Part shown: in pieces, positions 1-6,533 of the stretch
Layout: every line of letters begins with the position of its first letter
How positions within the stretch are numbered: the first letter of the stretch is position 1
Assembly: GCA_017418275.1 (NCBI GenBank)
Contig: JAFONX010000035.1
Span: forward strand, 1-40,202
From: Candidatus Saccharimonadota bacterium
GTDB taxonomy: Bacteria; Patescibacteriota; Saccharimonadia; Saccharimonadales; Saccharimonadaceae
Direction of reading: 5' to 3'
Length of the DNA stretch: 40,202 bases
Notes under the pieces: model-generated
The model's database searches: none
Told to the model about the DNA's origin: nothing
What the model saw: only the letters and a program-made list of their open reading frames with translations
Made by a program: the position numbers and the translations under genes

Positions 1-12
1 GAATCCTGCAGG

Positions 13-193
13 CCCAGCCATTCATGAAATAAAAAAGAATCCGTAAGGATTCGTTTTTTATGGAGTGAATGGCTGGTGAGCGCGTAGCGCGATGTGAGGT
101 TTATCTCATGCCTGCAGGGTTCGAGCCAGGTTCGTCCAATGCCCGGTTTTCGCTTGCGAAAACGACGGCGCATTGTTTATATCCTGCAGGCTA
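13..193. repeat. Left copy of island-flanking direct repeat
   Basis: This 181-base unit recurs at 6270-6446 in the same orientation with only a 4-base indel and a handful of substitutions. It is built from palindromes. The first is a long stem: AGCCATTCA near 16 pairs with TGAATGGCT ending near 74, enclosing an inner stem of ATAAAAAAGAATCC against GGATTCGTTTTTTAT. Then come a GCGCG pair, a TGAG/CTCA pair, and a perfect GTTTTCGC-TT-GCGAAAAC hairpin near 146-163. The palindrome CCTGCAGG occurs at 5, 111 and 183. No protein is evident in it. It could be a recombination or attachment site, a MITE-like element or a dispersed intergenic repeat. Confidence 0.9.
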
Positions 194-251
194 ATTGTAA
201 AAAAGAATGCGGCGGCGAGTTTGCGAAAACGACGGCGCATTGTTTATATCC
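154..251. repeat. 31-base sub-repeat, two copies
   Basis: The 31 bases at 154-184 (starting TTGCGAAAACGACGGCGCAT and ending TTTATATCC) recur exactly at 221-251, with 36 other bases between. The first copy is the tail of the flanking repeat; the second lies just outside it. The right flanking repeat has only one copy. This looks like partial duplication or remains of an older repeat unit at the left border of the island. Confidence 0.85.
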
Positions 252-337
252 CTTATCCCCAGCCGAGTGGAATCTAAGTCGATTCTTTCCTCAATTCCCT
301 TATGAATGACTACTAAGCTCCCGAGCTTGACGTTTTA

Positions 338-366
338 TAGACAGATTAGTAATAATATTGTATAAT
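338..366 (+). promoter_or_regulatory. Promoter for the island nucleotidyltransferase gene
   Basis: A TAGACA box (338-343) and a perfect TATAAT (361-366) are separated by 17 bases. The start codon at 407 follows a strong AAAGGGGGA ribosome site, giving a leader of about 35 bases. Confidence 0.7.
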
Positions 367-406
367 ATAATACTGCACATTAATATGACTGAAAGGGGGA
401 AATTCT

Positions 407-1591
407 ATGGCTAAACTATTAAAACCTACTATCGAACGTAGACTAGAAAAAGCTGATTCCGGCATAGGAACGCGAAAAAGAGCAGCTGAACATATTTGCT
501 ACTTCCTCGAAGCGAACCCTAAAACCGCTCGTGATATGCCACTTGAACGAGAACAGTTTTATAGCGCCTGTAAAGACCTGCTTCAGGATAGAGATTCCGA
601 AAGGATTCTACTATACTTGCCGCTACGGTTCTTAGAAGACGCCCCGGCTACGTTTAGAAAAACATACTGCGATGCGTGGTACAGATTGCTCAACATAAGG
701 GATGTGCGCGAAAACTTCCACACTGGTGATTGCTTTGAACTTGACGCAAGACCAAGTGGCGGACTAGAGCGTGTTGTAAAATGCGCTCATCTTACGCCGT
801 GGCTCCTCAAGTTCGGGTACATCACCGCTTGGCAGGTTTCGAGTATTCTCAAGGAAAACAGCGACGACGAAGTTTTACTTCAGAGCTTCAAGGACACATG
901 GGATTACGTTCGTAAGAATAAGATTCTCAGCGGTGCGGACCTATATGCACTCACCTCAAAGACCGCTCATTTGCCCGAAAGAAAGAAACCGGAACCGCTC
1001 TATGTCTCAAAAAAGCGATTGGAATGGCTTGATGAGCTGAGTAAACCGGCAGAGCTTCTGACACCATCAGCTAAACTTGAGGGGCCGTTTTCGGATAATA
1101 TACCGACAATTGAAGCCCAGCTTGAAGAAATTGCGGCGCGACTAAACCCGTCAGAAATTGTTCTCGTAGGCGGTTCTCAGCTCAAAGGATACGGGACCAC
1201 AAATTCCGACCTCGACGTATGGAACCTCGAACAGCTCGAAATAAGTGATGCTTTTAAGCCTGGAAGTCCCCACGCCACACATGTCTACTTCAATACGATA
1301 TGGCTTGGCGGACGATCTGTAGCAGACGAGTTAGAGCATATTGCTGATCGCATAACGGACATTTATGCCGACTCAGTAATGTATGCTACGCGATCGGAAA
1401 TCAGGCGCCAAGCAATTGAACGTTTGGAAAGCGATTTACTCCAGTATAGGTTACTGCATAAAGGATTCTCCAGATTTACCGGCGTAGATGAATTCCATCT
1501 TCCACCTGAAATGGATGGCGATTGCCCATTCTACTGCGACGAGTATCGTAGAATTGCGACTATGCTCTACGCGAAATATGTTTGGCTATAA
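407..1591 (+). CDS. Nucleotidyltransferase-fold protein (island)
   Basis: A 394-residue protein. Residues 255-270 contain VGGSQLKGYGTTNSDLDV, which matches the GG[ST]-x(9-10)-DxD signature of DNA polymerase beta-type nucleotidyltransferases (metal ligands D268 and D270). The first 240 residues are mostly helical with no family I recognise. The size and the additional N-terminal domain are unlike the small MNT antitoxin-type enzymes. The start is fixed by an AAAGGGGGA site seven bases upstream and a good promoter. It converges on the four-gene operon of the island and shares its terminator. The acceptor could be a nucleotide, RNA or protein; the sequence does not say which. The fold is fairly certain, the function unknown. 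Confidence 0.75.
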   Translation: MAKLLKPTIERRLEKADSGIGTRKRAAEHICYFLEANPKTARDMPLEREQFYSACKDLLQDRDSERILLYLPLRFLEDAPATFRKTYCDAWYRLLNIRDVRENFHTGDCFELDARPSGGLERVVKCAHLTPWLLKFGYITAWQVSSILKENSDDEVLLQSFKDTWDYVRKNKILSGADLYALTSKTAHLPERKKPEPLYVSKKRLEWLDELSKPAELLTPSAKLEGPFSDNIPTIEAQLEEIAARLNPSEIVLVGGSQLKGYGTTNSDLDVWNLEQLEISDAFKPGSPHATHVYFNTIWLGGRSVADELEHIADRITDIYADSVMYATRSEIRRQAIERLESDLLQYRLLHKGFSRFTGVDEFHLPPEMDGDCPFYCDEYRRIATMLYAKYVWL

Positions 1592-1622
1592 GAAAAGGCC
1601 CCTCGATGAGGGGCCTAATTTT
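1592..1622. terminator. Bidirectional terminator between convergent island genes
   Basis: A 9-base-pair stem, AGGCCCCTC (1596-1604) with GAGGGGCCT (1608-1616) and loop GAT, has an A-tract before it and a T-tract after it. It can end transcription of the rightward gene at 407 and of the leftward operon. Confidence 0.9.
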
Positions 1623-1644
1623 GTAGGCGTTGGTTTTTGGTTTC

Positions 1645-2838
1645 TTACAGAATGCGCTTGCCGGTCAGACCAGTCATGCCGGTGGCGTCGCCGCCGCCCA
1701 GCTCAGCCCAGTTGATCTGGGTTCCCAGCTGCCACAGAGCCACGAAGTAGTTGACTTCCACATCGGAAGTAACCGTGTCGTGCTTGACGAAAGCCAGGAC
1801 GTACTTGACCAGATTCTGCTCCAGACGGATGTAGTTGCTGGACACGCTGGCGCCGATCTTCTTGAGCATCATCTCGCGGTTCTTCACGCCGACCATAGAC
1901 GGCAGACGCGGATCCTCGAGTGTATTGCGGATGATGTTAGCGTCATAAGCCATAGCGGCCGCGACCTGAACACCAGTACCACGGAAAACGCGGTTGATGG
2001 AATCGACCAGTGTGTCGCCGGCGTCATGCAGCTGAGCGGTGTCGGGCGGAGTAATCATACTCATACCAGCAACTCCGCCACTGAAACCACCGCCGATGGC
2101 CGCGATCAGCATAGAGGGATCGGAGAAACTTGCACGCCAGGTCTGATACCAGCCGTCCAGTGTACGGTAGCTTTCGGCGATAGCCGGCCAGAGCGTATCA
2201 CGGATGCGGCCCAGGAACTCCTTGCGGCGGGCGTCCGTGATGAACGTGCCGTCCAGACCGTCGATAGCGGCGAAGATGTCGCCGTAGGTGCGACGGGTCA
2301 AAGACTTACGCAGAGCGTAGAAAATCGGATCGACCTGCTCCTCGGTTTCGTCGGCATACTTCTCCATAGCCTTGGAGAGTGCATCGGGAACGTTGTAGAG
2401 GCCAGCGCGATCGGCCAGAGCCGCATGAATGGCGGCGATGTAGGACGACTCGTCCACCTTCAGGATACCACCGGTCTTCAGGGCGTTCAGCCAGGACTCG
2501 TCGGTCGGGATCGAGGGCAACAGAGCTTCAAACTGGCTCTGGATGGCGCGCGTTTCCGCGGCAGCAACAGCCGGAGCGGCGGGCTTGCTGGTATTCTTCA
2601 ACTCAGCGACGAGCTTGCGCGCTTTCGCGAGCTTCATGCCAGCGCCGGTCAGATCGGCCACCTCGAGGGAAGCCAGATCGTCGAGTTCCTCGACGCCGAG
2701 TTCGGAAATGACCTTGTCGATGGTCGCCTCGTCGGCGCCGTATTCGGCGAGCTTGGTGCGAACATCGTCCGCGACGACAGGGGTCTTGGCGGCCTCAGTC
2801 TCAGCAGTAGCAACAGCATTCTTAATCTCTTCACTCAT
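1645..2838 (-). CDS. Unknown protein with SAM/HhH-like N-terminus (island operon gene 4)
   Basis: A 397-residue protein with no predicted signal peptide. Residues 24-81 form a compact helical region (LAEYGADEATIDKVI, then DLASLEVADLTGAGMKLAKARKL) that resembles SAM or helix-hairpin-helix-like interaction modules. A Pro/Ala linker (84-95) leads to a 300-residue domain with a glycine-rich stretch at 248-258 (IGGGFSGGVAG). The C-terminal domain is not recognisable to me. Codons are strongly biased to G/C in third positions, more than in any other gene here, which suggests high expression or foreign origin. It is the last gene of the operon, with a GGAGG site eight bases before its ATG and 14 bases after the PurA-like gene. 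It could be an abundant structural, scaffold or effector component. Confidence 0.7.
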   Translation of the reverse strand: MSEEIKNAVATAETEAAKTPVVADDVRTKLAEYGADEATIDKVISELGVEELDDLASLEVADLTGAGMKLAKARKLVAELKNTSKPAAPAVAAAETRAIQSQFEALLPSIPTDESWLNALKTGGILKVDESSYIAAIHAALADRAGLYNVPDALSKAMEKYADETEEQVDPIFYALRKSLTRRTYGDIFAAIDGLDGTFITDARRKEFLGRIRDTLWPAIAESYRTLDGWYQTWRASFSDPSMLIAAIGGGFSGGVAGMSMITPPDTAQLHDAGDTLVDSINRVFRGTGVQVAAAMAYDANIIRNTLEDPRLPSMVGVKNREMMLKKIGASVSSNYIRLEQNLVKYVLAFVKHDTVTSDVEVNYFVALWQLGTQINWAELGGGDATGMTGLTGKRIL

Positions 2839-2852
2839 GGGTATATCCTCCT

Positions 2853-4172
2853 TTAAATTTTATTCGAACTGATTTTATCCAGCTCGGTTGGCCCAATTGA
2901 GAGTAGTTCCAGCGGAACGTTTATAAACTCATCGAGAGTATTCCCGACAAATTCGAAAAGTTCTCGCTTCGAGATGGGTTTCTTAATGGAATATTCAATT
3001 GTAGTAGGCTCAGCCCTTTTTAGGAACTTAGCATAGGGTTCACCATCCGTCGGTGCGTTTTTATAGCTAACGCAGAGAGGCCAGATTCGTCCGGAAGCTA
3101 AGACTTGGTCAAACCAAGTAAGGCAAAGCCCGTCAAACTTCGTTTCGCTACTCGTGTCGAGAGCATAGCGCAAAAGATTTAAATCAAGTGCTCCGGCTCG
3201 GACTATGCCTTGCCAGCGATTCTCGTCTTTATGGCTACCGGGAAGCATTTGCGTCGTGAACTCCGGATCGTAAGTCGGCATGGGGCCGGCTCCGTGGCGG
3301 ATTTCATAGGCGCGATGAACGGCATAGTTGATTATCTCGCCGTTATACCCGGCGCTTCTCAACATTTCCGTAGTGAACTTCGGGAGAGTCCTAATTGCGC
3401 TGACGTGGGGTTTTAATCCAGTTTCAGCATCAGTCAAAACTCCGTGTGAACATTCGACTAAGCCAAAGCCATCGCCTTTTACCACTTCGCTAATACTCAT
3501 AAATCGGAGCTTCTTGCCTATGTTCTCAAAAAGATCAAGAGTATAAGGCAAGAAGCCATCATCATGAAGCAAGCTAAGGTTTTCGGCGATTAACTCAGCG
3601 TCGCCAGGTAAGCCATCGTCTGTGGAGATTCTGACATACCTTTCTCTGTAGCAATCGAGTTGCCTTTGGAGTTTCTTGCGGACAATCTCGCGATTCTGAA
3701 GCTCAGAGGCCCGAATCGTTGCTTCTTCGCCTAAAGCATTATACATACGATAGGCTTGTCCGACACCAGTTCCAATCGTGCCACGCGGGTTCTCTCCAAG
3801 CAGAAGCTCCTCAAGTTGAGAAGAAATCCGATGAAAAGGCGTGGCGCAAATACAGGACGGGTCGACGCTTAAAAGCGTGAATGGGTCATAGATTCCGAGT
3901 CGCTTTAAGGCTTCCGATTCGTTGCCGAGCCCAACTGGCGAAATTACCATTTGCTCGGAAAGAAAAGTTGGTACACCCTCAAGCGTTCCGCAACCCCATT
4001 GTGAGAAATTGAAGCTTTCTCCGTTGGAGGTGCGCACGCCATGAGAACCTTGTGCGCCTCCGCGCTTGATGACGATCGAAGCGTCAATTTTGCGCGAGAG
4101 CGCATGAACTATGCCACCCTTTCCTCCGTCACCCGGACCGAGGTCAGTAACGACGTAAATCCGCTCAAACAT
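2853..4172 (-). CDS. Divergent adenylosuccinate synthetase (PurA) homologue (island operon gene 3)
   Basis: At 439 residues it has the normal PurA length. Family landmarks appear in order: the GDGGKG loop at 14-19 (canonical GDEGKGK, with catalytic Asp15 and Lys18), GGAQGSHGV at 38-46 with catalytic His44, GTIGTGVGQAY at 131-141, ECSHGVLTD at 240-248, YEIRHGAGPMPT at 289-300 and LCLTWFD at 349-355. Several specificity residues are changed: the guanine-recognition TKLD is TWFD, the aspartate-binding TTTGR loop is absent, and the IMP-binding Gln of the QGTLLD motif is His. It therefore probably ligates or phosphorylates something other than IMP plus aspartate with GTP. Its neighbours are not purine genes. 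The ATG at 4172 is chosen because AGGAGG lies seven bases upstream; an in-frame TTG 30 bases earlier has no such site. Confidence 0.85.
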   Translation of the reverse strand: MFERIYVVTDLGPGDGGKGGIVHALSRKIDASIVIKRGGAQGSHGVRTSNGESFNFSQWGCGTLEGVPTFLSEQMVISPVGLGNESEALKRLGIYDPFTLLSVDPSCICATPFHRISSQLEELLLGENPRGTIGTGVGQAYRMYNALGEEATIRASELQNREIVRKKLQRQLDCYRERYVRISTDDGLPGDAELIAENLSLLHDDGFLPYTLDLFENIGKKLRFMSISEVVKGDGFGLVECSHGVLTDAETGLKPHVSAIRTLPKFTTEMLRSAGYNGEIINYAVHRAYEIRHGAGPMPTYDPEFTTQMLPGSHKDENRWQGIVRAGALDLNLLRYALDTSSETKFDGLCLTWFDQVLASGRIWPLCVSYKNAPTDGEPYAKFLKRAEPTTIEYSIKKPISKRELFEFVGNTLDEFINVPLELLSIGPTELDKISSNKI

Positions 4173-4220
4173 AACACACCTCCTAGAGTCTGTAAAAACC
4201 AAATTGTTAACAGATCTTGA

Positions 4221-5303
4221 TTACAGGTACTCGATGTGATCCGGAGTCTCCGCGGGTTCTTCTTCGGGAGATTCGCCCGGCTGAATGGGCCAGGTATCGC
4301 CCTTCTTAGCGAAGATATCCCCGGCCTTGGGAACCGGATGGGGTAACGCATGACGAAGCTTCGCCTGCGCGCCGATGTCGATGTTGGAAAGCTGAGCGAT
4401 CAGCTCAGAACTTGCATGGGCGCCACCCAGATGTTGCTTGAGTTCAGTAACGTCCATCGTTCCCTCAGTCAAACCAATGATGGCAGAAATAACTGCCGGC
4501 AGCTGCCGAGTAGAGTCGATTTCGATTACCGACTTTTCGCCGCAGAGGTCACGCCAAAAGTTGGCGGGGCCATAGGCCCTAACCACCAGAATGAACTGGT
4601 GCGTTTTGCCCTTGAGGTCCTCGATCATCTTCTTCATCGTGGGAACTCTGGTCATATTCTTCAGCTCGTTGTCGAAGACTTCTTTGCCGAAAATACGCTT
4701 GATATCCTCACGATTAAGACGATTGTGGCAGGTGGCGTCGGTAACGATGAAGTGATGGCCCTTAAGGCCAATGCGGTTGGTGTAAGTGTCGGTCAGATAG
4801 GCGCGAGCGAACATAGCATACTGCGGGTCTTCCGGAGAATCTCCGCCGGCACGCTGAGGTGCCATTTCCTTGAGGTAGTTCACGATCTTGGGCGCTTCCA
4901 TCTCGAACTGCGGACGACACATGACGAAATCGTCACAAACATCGCCGAAGATACCGAGGCAAAGCTGCGGATCGTAACCCGGCAGAACTTTCGCCACTGC
5001 CTCATAGAGGTCGGGCAAAACTGCCATTTCCGTGTCGACTTCACCGCCCATAGAGCCGGTGGTGTCGCAACTGACCTCGATGTCCATCGGACAGCCGAGA
5101 GTAGCGATCCACTTCTTCTGATGGGGATTCAGCCGGATCTTGGAGTAGCGCAGAGGGTTCACGCCCGGATCGACGATCTCGCTGAGATGGCCAGTATCGC
5201 GAGCGCGCTGTTCTGCCTTCTTGGTCACACCACTGTCGTGCGTTACGCCGTAATCACGGCGTGCGGTGCGGTAGCTCTCTACCGAAAAAGTTTGATGTCC
5301 CAT
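4221..5303 (-). CDS. VWA-domain protein (island operon gene 2)
   Basis: A 360-residue protein with no signal peptide. The von Willebrand factor A domain runs from about residue 72 to 280: IEVSCDTTGSMGGE carries the metal-binding DxTxS motif (D80, T82, S84), and further on are GGDSPED near 155 and IVTDATCHN near 188, the usual positions of the other metal-site residues. The N-terminal 70 residues are charged and the last 40 are Pro/Glu-rich. VWA proteins usually act as metal-dependent adaptors in complexes, often beside kinases or ATPases. The ATG at 5303 is two bases after the stop of the kinase-like gene, with AGGAGG inside that gene's last codons, so the two are translationally coupled. Confidence 0.85.
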   Translation of the reverse strand: MGHQTFSVESYRTARRDYGVTHDSGVTKKAEQRARDTGHLSEIVDPGVNPLRYSKIRLNPHQKKWIATLGCPMDIEVSCDTTGSMGGEVDTEMAVLPDLYEAVAKVLPGYDPQLCLGIFGDVCDDFVMCRPQFEMEAPKIVNYLKEMAPQRAGGDSPEDPQYAMFARAYLTDTYTNRIGLKGHHFIVTDATCHNRLNREDIKRIFGKEVFDNELKNMTRVPTMKKMIEDLKGKTHQFILVVRAYGPANFWRDLCGEKSVIEIDSTRQLPAVISAIIGLTEGTMDVTELKQHLGGAHASSELIAQLSNIDIGAQAKLRHALPHPVPKAGDIFAKKGDTWPIQPGESPEEEPAETPDHIEYL

Positions 5304-5305
5304 TT

Positions 5306-6103
5306 TCAATCCTCCTTAATAGTTTTCCAGATAATGGTGCCACGATTTCGATAAGTAAAAGGATGGTACTGAATTCCCCAAAGCCTCTCGACGAGTCTAT
5401 AAAGGTCTCCATGTGCCTCCTCAAACGAATTGCGACCATATTCCGAGAAGTCCTTGAGTAGTTTAAGATATTCCTGCTCAGCGGGGGCATCTCCAACAAC
5501 AACCCAGTTGAGAATAAACTTAGCGGTAGCTTTGACAAAGTCAGTAGCCACCACATCAGCCACATCTCCAGAGAAGTTGTAATATATCAATCGGTGCCTT
5601 TCCGGCCCAATGAGATAATCATCGGGCGAGAAGATTGGATACCTGGCGATAGGGTTGTCTCCGTCAGCCGCTAACAGTTCGAAAAAGCCGTAGAACTTGA
5701 AGAAACGCCCCAGAATCCAGATACTGGTACGGGTGTCGATTTCGACTTCAGCGTGCAGCTTCGTCAGAGGAATCAGCTTGCTGAGGTCGACATCAGGTGT
5801 CGCGAAGACATTGATACGGCGATCTCCTTGAGTAGATTCCATGAACGAGGACAGCAGGTTTGCGAACAGCCAATCGTAGTGGGAGTTACTTCCACCCTGG
5901 TCTGCTTCAAACTTTGCCACCTGTTCTTCGAAAGAGCGCAGAATATTGAATTTGCCGGCCTCCCTTGCCAGGATGTCGCCATCTTCAAATGTCTTCGCTA
6001 CCTTCAAGATTACCGGTTGCTCGTTATCCATCGTGCCAAGGTAGATACGGAACTTAGGGGCCTCGCCAATACGATCCCCAACTTCGATATTCCTGACTCT
6101 CAA
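5306..6103 (-). CDS. Degenerate protein-kinase-like protein (island operon gene 1)
   Basis: About 265 residues. The N-lobe fits a protein kinase: VGDRIGEAPKFRIYLG as the nucleotide loop region, PVILKVAK with the beta-3 lysine (K34), and LAREAGKFNIL with the helix-C glutamate (E48). The expected catalytic loop and DFG segment appear as FSPDDYLIGPERHRLIYYNF, without a recognisable HRD aspartate and with Asn in place of the DFG Asp, so this is probably a pseudokinase or a very divergent kinase. The preferred start is the TTG at 6103, which has AGGAAG eight bases upstream; a TTG at 6136 is possible. It leads the operon and probably works with the VWA protein. The layout recalls TerY-type VWA/kinase modules but lacks the phosphatase. 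Confidence 0.65.
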   Translation of the reverse strand: MRVRNIEVGDRIGEAPKFRIYLGTMDNEQPVILKVAKTFEDGDILAREAGKFNILRSFEEQVAKFEADQGGSNSHYDWLFANLLSSFMESTQGDRRINVFATPDVDLSKLIPLTKLHAEVEIDTRTSIWILGRFFKFYGFFELLAADGDNPIARYPIFSPDDYLIGPERHRLIYYNFSGDVADVVATDFVKATAKFILNWVVVGDAPAEQEYLKLLKDFSEYGRNSFEEAHGDLYRLVERLWGIQYHPFTYRNRGTIIWKTIKED

Positions 6104-6151
6104 TCTAATCACTTCCTTTCTCAAAAGTAGAATCAAGACATAAAATAACTA

Positions 6152-6171
6152 TATCCCGTAGACTCGGGATA
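6152..6171. promoter_or_regulatory. Inverted repeat at the start of the island operon transcript
   Basis: TATCCCG-TAGACT-CGGGATA is a perfect 7-base inverted repeat lying just downstream of the operon's -10 box, about where transcription should begin. It may be an operator or a stabilising 5' hairpin. Confidence 0.5.
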
Positions 6172-6179
6172 CCACTATT

Positions 6180-6207
6180 GTTATAGCATATTTAGACCGA
6201 AATGCAA
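6180..6207 (-). promoter_or_regulatory. Promoter of the four-gene island operon
   Basis: On the minus strand TTGCAT (6202-6207) and TATAAC (6180-6185) are separated by 16 bases. The predicted leader is about 70 bases to the start at 6103. Confidence 0.65.
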
Positions 6208-6269
6208 ACCATCTACCCTCTTATCAACTCTAATTAGCTTTATAGATGGTTAAAGCCTGCTTAATTTGC

Positions 6270-6446
6270 CCCAGCCATTCATAAAAAAAGAATCCGCAAG
6301 GATTCGTTTTTTATGGAGTGAATGGCTGGTGAGCGCGTAGCGCGATGTGAGATTTATCTCACGTCTGCAGGGCTCGAGCCAGGTTCGTCTAATGCCCGGT
6401 TTTCGCTTGCGAAAACGACGGCGCATTGTTTATATCCTGCAGGCTA
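6270..6446. repeat. Right copy of island-flanking direct repeat
   Basis: It matches 13-193 in the same orientation. The same palindromes are present: AGCCATTCA/TGAATGGCT, AGAATCC/GGATTC, TGAG/CTCA and GTTTTCGC-TT-GCGAAAAC. The middle CCTGCAGG has decayed to GTCTGCAG, while the terminal CCTGCAGGCTA is intact near 6436-6446. Together the two copies bound a 6.1 kb block. Confidence 0.9.
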
Positions 6447-6533
6447 TTTTGTTGTTGGGATTATTGGTTTGTCGTGTGTGCAGCTAAATTCAACTTCATG
6501 ATGCGATGTTATAATTAAATTAAATGATTTTTA

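Noticed and set aside
110-145. GGTTCGAGCC in the flanking repeat as a tRNA T-arm, suggesting a tRNA attachment site
   Set aside because: No acceptor or anticodon stem accompanies it, and the right copy has GGCTCGAGCC, which breaks the T-loop.
94-309. 71-residue ORF over the left repeat
   Set aside because: It is formed from the palindromic repeat itself, with Arg-rich composition and no ribosome site.
1630-2856. Long plus-strand ORF opposite the 397-residue gene
   Set aside because: It mirrors the codon bias of the real minus-strand gene. The minus frame has a ribosome site, good protein composition and operon context; this one has none.
2853-4172. Housekeeping purA assignment
   Set aside because: The specificity residues differ and the context is not purine biosynthesis, so it is called a homologue without the gene symbol.
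4350-5354. 334-residue plus-strand ORF opposite the VWA gene
   Set aside because: The minus strand encodes a clear VWA protein with a metal-site motif; this is its antisense shadow.
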